Of a DNA stretch of 64,000 nucleotides, positions 1 to 8,717 are shown one piece after another (within the stretch, counting starts at the first letter, position 1; each line of letters begins with the position of its first letter). Made by a program: the position numbers and the translations under genes. The notes under the pieces are model-generated. The model did not search any database, was not told where the DNA came from, and was given only the letters and a program-made list of their open reading frames with translations. The DNA lies in contig NZ_WVHS01000002.1 in the NCBI RefSeq assembly GCF_009834915.1, forward strand, positions 930,001-994,000. Direction: 5' to 3'. The DNA comes from Hufsiella ginkgonis (lineage in GTDB: Bacteria > Bacteroidota > Bacteroidia > Sphingobacteriales > Sphingobacteriaceae).

Positions 1-907
1 TCAACACCGCCGGAGTAAAAGCAAGCTTCAGGGTCTTCGCTTTGAGCAGCTTGCCAGCATATAGCGCCTGGTCATAATTCAATAAATCCTGGCAGTTGCT
101 CACTACCGCCGTTGGTCCCAGAATCGCACCCAGCACGACTGCATCTATGTAATCAGATTTTACAGAATCTACCGGCCTGAAGACCGAAGGGGCATAAGGG
201 ACATATTCATACCGGGTAGCCCTATGACTATCCTTAATAGGAATTAGCGGGCTGGTCACATAGCTATTGTTCATACCCGCAGGAGAAAAAATATGCCTGG
301 ACAAATAATCCTGGAAAGCCTCACCGCTCAGCTTTTCCACCAGCAGCGCCAACAGACCGTAACCGGTATTGGAATAACTCCAGCGCTCACCGGGCTTTGC
401 CCCCAGCGCCCTTTTGTCTGCTTTAATCGCCGGGATCAGATCCTTTAATGTATAGATCTGTTTGAAATCACGCTGGTATGACCCCTCAAAAATCTGGTAA
501 TCAATCAGGCCCGAAGTATGACTCAATAGCTGGGAGATGGTAATGTCCGCGAAAGGGAATTCGGGAAAGTATCTAACAAAACGGTCATCCAGTTTCAGCT
601 TCCTTTTTTCCATCAGCTGCAATACCGCAACCGAGGTAAAAGTCTTCGAGATCGAAGCCAGGTTGAAGGTTGTCGCTGCGTCGTTCAACCGCTCGCCCGC
701 TACATCAGCAAAGCCGAACGATTTGCTGTAAATGGTTTTCCCCTGCTGCGCAATCAGCACGTTCCCGTTAAACTCATTGTGCCGGACCAAATTTACAAAC
801 TGACTGTCCAACCGCTGGCTGGTCTCCTGAGCAAGCATCCGGGTAGGTAAGCAGGCGGATAAAAGCACCATCAATGCGGTAGCCTTTTTAAAATTCTCCT
901 GATTCAT
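1..907 (-). CDS. Serine hydrolase, beta-lactamase/PBP-like family (C-terminus cut by window edge)
   Basis: Translated from an ATG at 907 and open to the left edge, so the C-terminus is missing. A signal peptide ending in LPTRMLAQ suggests export. About 25 residues after NEFNGNVLIAQQGK comes SISKTF, the SxxK nucleophile motif of class C beta-lactamase/D-alanyl-D-alanine carboxypeptidase-like serine hydrolases. YSNTGYG farther on fits the YxN motif. It lies 70 bp downstream of the BlaR1-like gene on the same strand and may be in that operon, which would make it the regulated enzyme. The substrate (beta-lactam, peptide or ester) cannot be told from the sequence. Confidence 0.85.
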   Translation of the reverse strand, partial: MNQENFKKATALMVLLSACLPTRMLAQETSQRLDSQFVNLVRHNEFNGNVLIAQQGKTIYSKSFGFADVAGERLNDAATTFNLASISKTFTSVAVLQLMEKRKLKLDDRFVRYFPEFPFADITISQLLSHTSGLIDYQIFEGSYQRDFKQIYTLKDLIPAIKADKRALGAKPGERWSYSNTGYGLLALLVEKLSGEAFQDYLSRHIFSPAGMNNSYVTSPLIPIKDSHRATRYEYVPYAPSVFRPVDSVKSDYIDAVVLGAILGPTAVVSNCQDLLNYDQALYAGKLLKAKTLKLAFTPAVL

Positions 908-977
908 ATTTAATTTTTAGGCAATAGAATTCCCTGCTGACTAATAAAGGAGCCAGTGACAGGTCTTATGACAAAAT

Positions 978-2429
978 TTATTGTTTATTTACCGGAACGA
1001 TGATATTTTTAATTACGGGAATTGGTCTGCTCTTATTGCGAATCGTTTCCAGGCGCTTCGCCTCGGCCTGCTCCCGCTCCTTTTCGGCCAACGCTTTATC
1101 GACCATGACCTGTCGCCTGTCCTGATCCGCCCGTTGCCGGTCAAGCGTAGCGTGATGCGCATTTTCTTCACTGGCCATCCTGTTGAGCTCGGCCGCACTA
1201 TTGAGCGAATCCGGAATCCTTGCAACCGGATCCTTATTAACTGCAGTATCGGCTAAACGCATCTGGGTTGCCGCTTCTTTTTTGGTAGTCTCAATCCTAA
1301 CTTTTTCCAATGTCTTTCCCGCGCGCTCCCGGGCACTTTCCTTTTTAAACAGGTGGGTAAGTTCTACAGGTATTGGTTTTGACTTGTTGATCGAAGGACT
1401 GATTTGCGCCACAGTGAGTGTGGCACTCAGTAGGCAGACCAGCAAAAACCCGCTTATTGCCACAAATACATAAGCTCCAGTTGGGACACTGCTCCGTTTC
1501 AGGCCCAGAATCCGGCTCGCCCTTTCTAGCAACTGGTTCTTCTGCCCCGAAAAGCCGACACTCAGTTCCGATGCGGCCAGGGAATACTCCTTGAAGCTCA
1601 CCAGCGCCTGCACAAATTCTTTACGATTCCCGGTTTGGGCCACCGCAAGATCATCGCAGCAATATTCGCGTTCCTGCTTTAGCAGCTCAGAAATCCAGAG
1701 CAGCCCCGGGTTAAAAAAGAAAACCGTTTCTGTAAAAGCCTGCACCAGATTCACCAGAAAATCGTGACGGCGAATATGCGCCAACTCATGCAGCAGTACC
1801 CCTTCCAGTTGCCCGGCAGGTAAACCGGTAAGCAGTCCTACGGGCATTAGAATGACGGGCGAAAAATGTCCAAGAACAACCGGGACCTTTACCAAGCTGG
1901 ATTCCAGCAGCCTGACCACCCGGTTAAGCCCCAGCCGGGAACCCAATTCCGCCATCTTTTCCTGCCAGTAATCAGTTACCTGCTGGTTTTCCGAGTAACG
2001 AAGTCTGTTTAACTCCATCGCGCCGCGCGTCATTTTTACAGCGCGAAATGCAAATATTACAAACCAGACCATTACTACCACCGGCGCATTTCGCGAGAAA
2101 TACACGGTAATCCCTGATAATACAGAGCGGTCCAGCCGTACCCATCCGCTCCCAGCGTTCGCGCCGGTAACAGAAGCTACAAGTACACCGTCACGACTAG
2201 TCCAATACCAAAAAAAAGTACCAGCTGCACCGGCGATAAAAAGAGCAAAACATACAAGCACGACCCTATACCTGACAGCGGACGATAAACCCCGTCCGGC
2301 CATCAGCGCTAACGCCGCCACTATGGCCAGCAGCATTCCCTGCCACAACGAATGGATCAGCATCCAGCTGAATGCCTCCAGGAAATGATCAGTAAAATAA
2401 GCCGCCGCAGTTACCATGACCTTAATCAA
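978..2429 (-). CDS. BlaR1/MecR1-like M56 family membrane metallopeptidase
   Basis: 483 aa. Several N-terminal membrane segments lead to a gluzincin site HELAHIRRHD (about residue 214) and a downstream EYCCDD, the M56 signature. BlaR1 proteins sense cell-wall stress or beta-lactams and inactivate the BlaI repressor. This one has no recognisable penicillin-binding sensor domain: after a membrane segment near residue 330 the tail is a charged, Arg/Lys/Glu-rich probable coiled coil. The motif NKS[K/R]PIPV occurs twice, near residue 348 and again near residue 466. Its start overlaps the end of the blaI-like gene by 8 nt, so translation is probably coupled. The inducing ligand is unknown. Confidence 0.88.
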   Translation of the reverse strand: MIKVMVTAAAYFTDHFLEAFSWMLIHSLWQGMLLAIVAALALMAGRGLSSAVRYRVVLVCFALFIAGAAGTFFWYWTSRDGVLVASVTGANAGSGWVRLDRSVLSGITVYFSRNAPVVVMVWFVIFAFRAVKMTRGAMELNRLRYSENQQVTDYWQEKMAELGSRLGLNRVVRLLESSLVKVPVVLGHFSPVILMPVGLLTGLPAGQLEGVLLHELAHIRRHDFLVNLVQAFTETVFFFNPGLLWISELLKQEREYCCDDLAVAQTGNRKEFVQALVSFKEYSLAASELSVGFSGQKNQLLERASRILGLKRSSVPTGAYVFVAISGFLLVCLLSATLTVAQISPSINKSKPIPVELTHLFKKESARERAGKTLEKVRIETTKKEAATQMRLADTAVNKDPVARIPDSLNSAAELNRMASEENAHHATLDRQRADQDRRQVMVDKALAEKEREQAEAKRLETIRNKSRPIPVIKNIIVPVNKQ

Positions 2430-2817
2430 TATTTTTTAAAAGCTCTTTGATTTTTTTCAATTCCTCGGCCGAAGTCTGATCATTACCCAGTAAAGCCAGC
2501 ATCAGCTCGCTCGGAGAGCCGTTGTAGATATTCTCGACGAACTTGCCCAGCAGTGAGCCTTTTACCTGCGCCTCCTTCACCGCAGCAGAATAAACATGCT
2601 TCATCTGGCTTTCGTCCCTGTCCAGCATCCCTTTCTCTTTCATCAACTGCATCAGCTTAAGCGTAGAAGTATATACAGCTACTTCGCGCTGTTCATTAAG
2701 TTTATCGTGCACAAAGCGAACAGTAGAGGGACCGCATTCCCAAAGGATCTTCAGCACGTCCATCTCGGTTTTTGTTGGGGCATTTTCCCCGGCACTATCT
2801 TTCCTAAATAAATCCAT
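2422..2817 (-). CDS. BlaI/MecI/CopY family transcriptional repressor
   Basis: 131 aa, normal length for the family. An N-terminal winged helix (PTKTEMDVLKILWECGPSTVRFVHDKL) is followed by a C-terminal dimerisation region. BlaI proteins repress their own operon until cleaved after BlaR1 activation. It is the first gene of a presumed blaI-blaR1-serine hydrolase operon. The start at 2817 lies 4 nt behind a TAGGTTTG -7 element. Confidence 0.9.
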   Translation of the reverse strand: MDLFRKDSAGENAPTKTEMDVLKILWECGPSTVRFVHDKLNEQREVAVYTSTLKLMQLMKEKGMLDRDESQMKHVYSAAVKEAQVKGSLLGKFVENIYNGSPSELMLALLGNDQTSAEELKKIKELLKNID

Positions 2818-2821
2818 GACG

Positions 2822-2853
2822 CAAACCTATGCATTAAAAACGTACGTTACAAA
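2822..2853 (-). promoter_or_regulatory. Bacteroidota-type promoter of the blaI operon with a palindrome in the spacer
   Basis: Read on the minus strand: TTTG at 2853-2850, a 20-nt spacer, and TAGGTTTG at 2829-2822, an exact match to the TTTG-N19/20-TAnnTTTG pattern. The spacer holds the perfect 10-bp palindrome AACGTACGTT (2839-2848), a plausible operator for the BlaI-like repressor. The ATG follows after only 4 nt, so the transcript should be nearly or fully leaderless. Confidence 0.7.
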
Positions 2854-2973
2854 TAAATCTCGAAATATTTATCAAATCGCCAAGGATCGTGTAATAGCGC
2901 AGACTACTGGAGATGGTAGATCAGGCTATTGAAAATTGGAAAACATCGGATCAAGCTGAATTTCCTGGGAGTA

Positions 2974-3117
2974 GATTTGGCTGCCAGCTATCAGCATTTA
3001 GCCCGTAAGTATACTTATAAGATAAGTAATTGACGTTGAGCTCTTCCTGAGTAGTATTCCAGGTTTGACAGTGTAATCAAAGCTGATTGCTAATTGCTGA
3101 TAGCTGAAAGCTAATGG
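2974..3117. repeat. Inverted repeat of GCTGATAGCTG-type words
   Basis: The left arm around 2974-3002 (GCCAGCTATCAGCATTTAGC) is nearly the reverse complement of the right arm around 3086-3117 (GCTAATTGCTGATAGCTG). They are separated by about 85 bp of unrelated sequence. A similar arrangement with the same word lies at 21637-21765. It could be a remnant of a small non-coding repeat element. Confidence 0.5.
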
Positions 3118-3179
3118 CTCCCAAACTTTTAAGCCTGATCCCTTATTACCAGATAAACAATAAGTTAGAAAAGAAAAAA

Positions 3180-3215
3180 GCCGGAGTTAGAACTAAAATC
3201 GGAACTAACTCCGGC
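3180..3215 (-). terminator. Intrinsic terminator attached to tRNA-3'-like element A
   Basis: Perfect 11-bp stem GCCGGAGTTAG / CTAACTCCGGC with a 14-nt loop. On the minus strand it is followed by T6-C-T4. It starts right after the CC end of the tRNA-like element at 3218-3250, the same arrangement as the intact tRNA-Arg at 11831-11904 and its terminator. Confidence 0.75.
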
Positions 3216-3217
3216 CA

Positions 3218-3250
3218 GGTACGCCCGGCTGAACGGTTTTCGAACCATTG
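3218..3250 (-). repeat. tRNA-3'-end-like element A
   Basis: On the minus strand this reads as a T-arm-like stem with a TTCGAA loop, followed by CAGCCGGGCGTACC, which resembles an acceptor 3' strand plus discriminator and CC. The last nine bases equal the 3' end of the intact tRNA-Arg at 11829-11837. No tRNA body can be found on its 5' side, and its T-loop is one base too long. It is almost identical to elements at 10309-10346 and 11713-11742. It is probably a tRNA-gene remnant or tRNA-like RNA; function unknown. Confidence 0.55.
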
Positions 3251-3871
3251 AAGCTAAAATCGTAAAAAAGCGATTTTTTTTAACTGCCTTAAGTAACTAG
3301 CGTTCAGTTGTCGCCGAGGTTTCACGGAGAAAAAAGACATTTATATTCAGATAGTAATAAAGGCGATAAGGCATTCTGTAATGCACAAAACTCGCTAATC
3401 GTTTTCAAGCCAAAAAACCGGACAATCACCATAAACAAAGTCATTGATCGGCTGCAGATACCAATTGGACAAATTTCAAACGTCTAGTGGGTAGAGGTGC
3501 TAAAAAGTGGCAATTATGATCTTAATGTTTACTGATAGAGAGCCGGCAATGCCGAGGGCTCGTTCTCTTCAGCGAGGAATACGTCAAGGTATTTAGCCAC
3601 CTTTCCGATGTTTAAACGACAAAAGGTATTTCTATCGAAACAGCCCGAGAAGGATACGGGCGGCGATTTCCTCGCCGTACACGGATCTCGGTACGCGGGC
3701 CACCCCGGCAAACTATCGTCTCGGCGTCATGCGAGTTCCTGTAGTCGATAGAAAATCACTATTGGTCTATAGATCACACCCTATCGGCGATTATGAATCG
3801 ATCTTTAAAAACCGTTAATTAGTTTAGCAGTTGATCAGGGAGATCTATTCAGGCATAAAACCATTTAACAC

Positions 3872-3879
3872 TATTTTTG
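3872..3879 (+). promoter_or_regulatory. -7 element (TATTTTTG) of the first DUF3500 gene
   Basis: TATTTTTG fits the Bacteroidota -7 pattern TAnnTTTG. It ends only 4 nt before the ATG at 3884, so transcription would start at or next to the start codon. No clear TTTG -33 element is seen at the usual distance. Confidence 0.55.
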
Positions 3880-3883
3880 AGAC

Positions 3884-5095
3884 ATGACAAAGACCAGCTT
3901 GTTATCCTTCACCATCATCGCTTTATTTTCGCTCGGGTCTAGCCTTGTAAGGAATTCGGACCGGGCGATTGCCCCAGTAGATCAAACTCAAGTAATTGTC
4001 AAAGCGACGACTCTCTTTTTAAATTCACTAAACGCTGAACAGCGCGTAAAGATCTCCTTCCCTTTTACGCCTCAGAAAGCTGCAGTGTCGGCTACTTTCG
4101 CACGTTCGGGCAACGCAGGAGGTCAGCCGGCAGGCGGGGGAAATCAGGGCAATCGCCCACCAGGAAACGGCAATCGTCCGGCAGGCGGCCCTCCGGGAGG
4201 CGGCGGCGGTGGCAGGGGCGGACAGTTTGCCGGCTTTATCGGCGAACAATATGGTCAGGCTGTATGGTCGAACTATCCTGTCAGCGACGTGCCACGGCCC
4301 GGGCTTCAGTTGGGCAGCCTTACTGCCGTTCAGCGGGAAGCGGCGATGAAGATGCTTCAGCAGCTATTAAGTGCCAAAGGCTACGAAAAGGTCTTACAGA
4401 TCATGGGTTCTGACCAGGCACTGGCAGATGGTGGCACCAACTATGCTTCAGGAAAAGATGTGTACACGCTCGGAATCTTCGGAACCCCAAATACTAAAAC
4501 ACCCTGGATGGTCGAATTTGGTGGGCATCATTTGGGCCTTAACGTGATCATCGCCGGATCACAAGGTGCGCTAACGCCTACCTTGACCGGCGCACAACCC
4601 TCAGTTTACCAGTCGAACGGCAAAACCGTACGTGTACTGGCCGCAGAAAATGACAAGGCTTTTGACTTGCTGAATGCCCTCGACGATGAACAACGAAAAA
4701 AAGCTATCCTGAATTACAACATCGGCGACCTCGTGCTTGGCCCCGGTCACGATGGTGAAGTGATCGTGCCGGAGGGTTTGAAAGCATCGGGAATGACAAC
4801 GAAACAAAAAGAGATGCTGGTTGACCTGATCTCACAGTGGGCCGGGATCATTAATGATGTTTATGTGCAAGCCAGGATGAAGGAAATCAGGGCAGGAATT
4901 AACGACACGTACTTTGCCTGGAGCGGCCCTACGACTCACCAACCCGGAAAGAATGGAAATTCTTACTACCGTATCCAGGGACCGCGAGTGATCATCGAAT
5001 TTTCACCACAAGGCGTTGGCGGAGATCCAACAATGCATGTCCATACCATTTACCGGGATCCGCTGAACAGTTACGGGAATGCGTTTTCGAAGTAA
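3884..5095 (+). CDS. Secreted DUF3500 family protein
   Basis: 403 aa. An N-terminal signal sequence is followed by a region of low complexity rich in Gly, Asn and Pro (about residues 75-110), which the two paralogues at 7598 and 8849 lack. The body carries the family landmarks FGGHH (about 213), GDLVLGPGHDG and YRIQGPRVIIEF, ending with MHVHTIYRDPLNSYG. The paired histidines near the middle and the HxH...RD near the end suggest a metal site, but this is inference because DUF3500 has no established function known to me. A HupE-like gene follows after 19 bp, the same gap as in the mirror-image unit at 6322-8695. Confidence 0.85.
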   Translation: MTKTSLLSFTIIALFSLGSSLVRNSDRAIAPVDQTQVIVKATTLFLNSLNAEQRVKISFPFTPQKAAVSATFARSGNAGGQPAGGGNQGNRPPGNGNRPAGGPPGGGGGGRGGQFAGFIGEQYGQAVWSNYPVSDVPRPGLQLGSLTAVQREAAMKMLQQLLSAKGYEKVLQIMGSDQALADGGTNYASGKDVYTLGIFGTPNTKTPWMVEFGGHHLGLNVIIAGSQGALTPTLTGAQPSVYQSNGKTVRVLAAENDKAFDLLNALDDEQRKKAILNYNIGDLVLGPGHDGEVIVPEGLKASGMTTKQKEMLVDLISQWAGIINDVYVQARMKEIRAGINDTYFAWSGPTTHQPGKNGNSYYRIQGPRVIIEFSPQGVGGDPTMHVHTIYRDPLNSYGNAFSK

Positions 5096-5114
5096 TCCGC
5101 GCTAGTAAGGGCTT

Positions 5115-6305
5115 ATGCGACTGAAATTTAGGTTACTGATTTTTTTCGCGCTCCAGCTTGTGTCAACGCCCGGTGCGTTCGCACATCGTTTAAACGAATA
5201 TCTCCAGGCAACTACTATTAGTCTTTCACGTGACAAAGTAGTACTCGGCTTTCATTTAACACCCGGCGTCGACGTCGCACTTGCGATATTGAAAATAATT
5301 GATCTCAACAACGATCACCAAATTTCAGAAGCGGAAGAACAGGGATACCTGAAGATGTTGAGCCATGACCTTTTGGTTTCCATCGACGGACACAGCACTA
5401 CCCTCCATCTCTCTTCCTTTAGTTTTCCTGCAGTCCGGGATTTCAGTAAAGGAACAGGTAGCATTACCATCAACTATGAAGGTGATATCGATCAGCAAAA
5501 ACCGTCACACACGTTCATTTTAAAGAATCGCCACTACCCTTCTATTGCTGTATACCTGGTGAATTGCCTCCTTCCGGCCGATCCCAGCGTCCACGTAACC
5601 AGCCAGACGCGGAACACTAACCAGTCCATCTATCAGCTCGATTTTACTACAGGGCCGATATCACTAGCCTCAACTGCAGACCAGCTGAAGAGCGAAGATC
5701 ACCAGGCCGTTGTTAAAACGTATTTCCTGCACGGCATTAAACATATCCTCACAGGTTATGACCATTTGCTTTTTTTGTGCGCCCTGGTATTGGGTGCCGC
5801 TGGCTTATGGGACCTTATAAAGGTTGTAACTGCGTTTACGATCGCTCACTCGCTGACGCTCACCCTTGCTGCTCTGGGATATGCACATCTACCGCAGAAT
5901 AGCGTTGAACCGATCATAGCTGCGAGCATCGTGTTTGTCGCTATTCAGAATGTTGCCTGGCCGAATCAGGCCAAAGGATACAGCCGGATTACCGTAGCTT
6001 TTTTCTTCGGCCTTTTCCACGGACTAGGTTTTGCTGGTGGACTTTTGGAACTAATGCACGCCATGCCGGAGCAAATATTGTTGTATGCAATATTGGGATT
6101 CAGCCTTGGAGTAGAGGCAGGAAATCAAATCGTGCTATTGCCGCTATATGGAGTATTGCGGTGGCTGGGTTGGGTAAACAACGACGTCGGAAATTCCGGT
6201 CGTTGGCCAACTGTACGGAGGTACGCATCCGGTGCGGTCGGGATCGCAGGCCTCTATTATTTTTGCAATGCACTAATGCCTCTCTTTAATAGCCTGAGCG
6301 GTTAG
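5115..6305 (+). CDS. HupE/UreJ-type membrane protein with an EF-hand-like loop
   Basis: 396 aa. A signal peptide (cut after AFA) and an extracytoplasmic N-terminal half of about 200 residues are followed by a multi-helix membrane domain with GYDHLLF (about 213) and TAFTIAHSLTL (about 238), the marks of the HupE/UreJ_2 group. Some HupE/UreJ proteins are linked to nickel or cobalt uptake; the substrate here is unknown. Residues 62-73 (DLNNDHQISEAE) match the 12-residue EF-hand loop with acidic or amide ligands at positions 1, 3, 5 and 12. It is convergent with a second HupE-like gene whose end lies 16 bp away. Confidence 0.82.
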   Translation: MRLKFRLLIFFALQLVSTPGAFAHRLNEYLQATTISLSRDKVVLGFHLTPGVDVALAILKIIDLNNDHQISEAEEQGYLKMLSHDLLVSIDGHSTTLHLSSFSFPAVRDFSKGTGSITINYEGDIDQQKPSHTFILKNRHYPSIAVYLVNCLLPADPSVHVTSQTRNTNQSIYQLDFTTGPISLASTADQLKSEDHQAVVKTYFLHGIKHILTGYDHLLFLCALVLGAAGLWDLIKVVTAFTIAHSLTLTLAALGYAHLPQNSVEPIIAASIVFVAIQNVAWPNQAKGYSRITVAFFFGLFHGLGFAGGLLELMHAMPEQILLYAILGFSLGVEAGNQIVLLPLYGVLRWLGWVNNDVGNSGRWPTVRRYASGAVGIAGLYYFCNALMPLFNSLSG

Positions 6306-6321
6306 AGCCCCGAGATCGTCT

Positions 6322-7578
6322 TTAATCAGCTTCAGGGCTGTTCTTTTTAAAATAACTGAGTAACGCCAGAATCGCCAGGAAAAAAAGTAACCCATACGCA
6401 GATCCTGATATCGCCTGAAGCGCACTACTGATGCTATTGGGACTTCCCGAAACCCGCTCAATGATCCAGGCGACCGCAGCGATTCCGGCAAAGATTGCGC
6501 CTCCGACCCTGACCTCTTTATAAGTCCGGTTCCGGCTCAAAATAATCAACCAGGGAATAGTGATTACGATGATCAGCAATTGCATTAATTCGATCCCCAG
6601 GTTAAACCCAAGTATACTTAATGCGAGCGATCCCGCATCAAGATCAAGGCTTACCAGGCTTTCTGCGAAGGCCATGCCGTGAATGAGACCAAAGCCTGCG
6701 GCAATAAACAGCTCTTTTCCCGGGAACAATGGCCTGAAGGCGTGGGCGGCAGAAACAAGTATGCTTACCGCGATCAGGATTTCTATCGGTTTAACCGGAA
6801 AGTGGACAATCCCTGTTGATCCGATAATCAGCGTGATGGAGTGGCCAATAGTAAAAGCGGTAACAATCTTTACAATGTGACGTAGACTGTGGGATACTCC
6901 CCAGAATCCTGCCCATCGCTTGCGCTTAACGAGCAGCGTAGCAGGCAACAGCAGGGTCAGCAGGAACAGTAAATGGTCCGTTCCCTCACGGATATGCTCC
7001 ATGCCCAGGCTGACCATACTCATAAATCCCTTCCAGCTGCTGCCCTCCCCAAGACGTACTTCGAGGGGGAAGATCTTACCAGTAGGCACGTCAAGCTTGA
7101 TCACGCCGAGGGGCCGGGTGGTTAAATCATCGCGTACCCCGTTCTTCCAGTCCTGCTCCACAAACACGATCGCACTATGTGTAACCACCTGGTGGATAAT
7201 CACATCGTAGTCGAACGTGAAATTACGCAGGTTGTCCGAATCGGGTGGCATCATCAAAAAATGCACTTCCACCTCATCATAACTGCCCACTGTAGAATCC
7301 TGAGTGGTGGCTACTAAAATCTTATCGATAGTCGTTTTCCAGGGTTTACCGCCCGATATCGCCCGAATGTGACTGGTAAAATACCGTGTAAAAAACGGCG
7401 TGTTTAAGTTACCGACCGGCCTGCCTATCGCATTTTCCAGTTCTATCTTCGGCATAAATGCTACACCACGTATTTCACGGTTAAGAACGGAAAGCTTCAC
7501 CACCGAGCCGGGCATGGGGTGTGCGGCCAGGTCTCCGGCGAATAAAAGAAAAGCGATTAAAAAACAATAGTTACGCAT
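6322..7578 (-). CDS. HupE/UreJ-type membrane protein (second copy)
   Basis: 418 aa. A signal peptide (ending in LAAHPMPG) and an N-terminal periplasmic domain precede a membrane domain with GTDHLLFLLTLLLPA (about 197), TAFTIGHSITL and HGMAFAESL. The same landmarks occur in the gene at 5115, but the N-terminal halves differ and there is no EF-hand-like loop here. It starts 19 bp after the stop of the DUF3500 lipoprotein gene and so is probably co-transcribed with it. It is probably a metal permease or a membrane partner of DUF3500; this is inference from context. Confidence 0.82.
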   Translation of the reverse strand: MRNYCFLIAFLLFAGDLAAHPMPGSVVKLSVLNREIRGVAFMPKIELENAIGRPVGNLNTPFFTRYFTSHIRAISGGKPWKTTIDKILVATTQDSTVGSYDEVEVHFLMMPPDSDNLRNFTFDYDVIIHQVVTHSAIVFVEQDWKNGVRDDLTTRPLGVIKLDVPTGKIFPLEVRLGEGSSWKGFMSMVSLGMEHIREGTDHLLFLLTLLLPATLLVKRKRWAGFWGVSHSLRHIVKIVTAFTIGHSITLIIGSTGIVHFPVKPIEILIAVSILVSAAHAFRPLFPGKELFIAAGFGLIHGMAFAESLVSLDLDAGSLALSILGFNLGIELMQLLIIVITIPWLIILSRNRTYKEVRVGGAIFAGIAAVAWIIERVSGSPNSISSALQAISGSAYGLLFFLAILALLSYFKKNSPEAD

Positions 7579-7597
7579 TCACCGATCGGACAATATT

Positions 7598-8695
7598 TCA
7601 ATTACTGCCGTAATCGGTTTTCTTATCTCTCCAAACAGAATGCGGATGGTTGCCTGAAAGAATAACCCCGTGCTGGCAATTGTATTCGATCCAAACAGAT
7701 GGTCCGTCAATCCTTACATAATCGTTTTGCGTGACAAGACCGGTCGTCCCGGAATAGGAAATGTAGGTATTGTCCAGTTCATTCGAGTATTTTGCAGTGA
7801 TCGGGGCGGCGTCAGCGACGTCACCTACATACGTTGCGATAGCTGCCATGACAAGCGCTTTTTGCGAAGCAGACAACGAGCTGCAGGCTATTCCGGAAGG
7901 CGTAGAAGGAAAGGCAGCATCTTTTTGCGGGCCAACCAAAATATCGCTAAAAGTGGCGTTCAATTTCGCCGTAGCGAGCTGAGCAGTCGTCAGCCCGTTA
8001 AGCATGGCAGAAAACGCTGCTTGCTCTGCCTGTAGCGGTTGATTGCTTTTGCTGTTCCAGGTAAACGTGCCAAATGGCTCTACACCGCGGAATGACGGTG
8101 TTGCACCGACGAGAACCCCGTCCTTATATGTATTTGCGAATGCATCGTGATGACCGCCGAACATGATCTCGAATGTGCCGGTAGTAGCCGGCGTGCCCAG
8201 GAGTGCGATGTAATAGTTGGCTGCTCCATATTCGCTGCTACCGCCATTTGCGCCCAGATACTCGTCTGCATTTAGTAATTGCTGCTGTTCGTCCCACCCT
8301 TCGTCAGCTCCTGCACCAGCTACCGCTTTGATCAGCGCTTTTGCATATTGGATCTGCGTCGTAGTCATGGAGCCGAAATTCAGGCCAACGCGTTTGTTAG
8401 AACTTTGAACCAGGGCCTGGGGCAAATTCGACCATTTTTTTGCATTGGCACTTGAATAAGCGGTCTGTAAGGTAGCCACCTGCGAGGAAGTCAAGGTTGC
8501 TTTAAATGCATCCGACAGGCAAACTACCTTACTAATACCTGTTTGAATGGCACAACCAGTTACCTCGACAGGGTCTGGATTGTACGTTGTCGAACCAGTA
8601 GTATTGGAGTTTGCTGATTTATCTTTCTTGCAGGATCCTAGTAGTCCACTAAGAAGGACTACTGCTAAAATTAATTTCGATCTGATCATTTTCAC
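7598..8695 (-). CDS. DUF3500 family lipoprotein
   Basis: 365 aa from a GTG at 8695; an ATG at 8689 gives MIRSK and is an equally good start. A lipobox (LLGSC) puts the protein at the membrane on the extracytoplasmic side. The DUF3500 landmarks are present: FGGHHDAFANTY (about residue 180), YVRIDGPSVWIEY and the C-terminal HPHSVWRDKKTDYG. It is very similar to the neighbour at 8849-9931 (shared SNLPQ/SNFPQ, VGATPSFRGVEP, ETYVGD, HPHSVWRDKKTDYG), so the two are a tandem duplication. It has its own -7 element (8710-8717). Confidence 0.85.
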   Translation of the reverse strand: MKMIRSKLILAVVLLSGLLGSCKKDKSANSNTTGSTTYNPDPVEVTGCAIQTGISKVVCLSDAFKATLTSSQVATLQTAYSSANAKKWSNLPQALVQSSNKRVGLNFGSMTTTQIQYAKALIKAVAGAGADEGWDEQQQLLNADEYLGANGGSSEYGAANYYIALLGTPATTGTFEIMFGGHHDAFANTYKDGVLVGATPSFRGVEPFGTFTWNSKSNQPLQAEQAAFSAMLNGLTTAQLATAKLNATFSDILVGPQKDAAFPSTPSGIACSSLSASQKALVMAAIATYVGDVADAAPITAKYSNELDNTYISYSGTTGLVTQNDYVRIDGPSVWIEYNCQHGVILSGNHPHSVWRDKKTDYGSN

Positions 8696-8709
8696 TTTCG
8701 TTTAATACT

Positions 8710-8717
8710 CAAAAATA
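8710..8717 (-). promoter_or_regulatory. -7 element (TATTTTTG) upstream of the DUF3500 lipoprotein
   Basis: TATTTTTG on the minus strand, ending 14 nt before the GTG start at 8695. It suggests the lipoprotein and HupE-like genes can be transcribed independently of the upstream DUF3500 gene. Confidence 0.45.

Larger units (their letters stand above)
2854..3883. other. Long intergenic stretch between the blaI promoter and the first DUF3500 gene
   Basis: About 1 kb without a convincing gene. It contains an inverted repeat of the GCTGATAGCTG type (2974-3117), a terminator joined to a tRNA-3'-end-like element (3180-3250), a short hairpin followed by a T-run (3259-3281), and the -7 element of the DUF3500 gene (3872-3879). 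A 60-codon minus-strand frame at 3529-3711 has no recognisable domain and was not accepted. I see nothing else in the remainder. Confidence 0.6.

Noticed and set aside
2422-2429. Overlap of blaI and blaR1 as a programmed frameshift
   Set aside because: Both genes have complete, standard-length products; an 8-nt overlap with its own ATG is ordinary translational coupling.
3529-3711. 60-codon open frame on the minus strand in the long intergenic region
   Set aside because: No recognisable domain, start context or promoter; chance frame in unassigned DNA.
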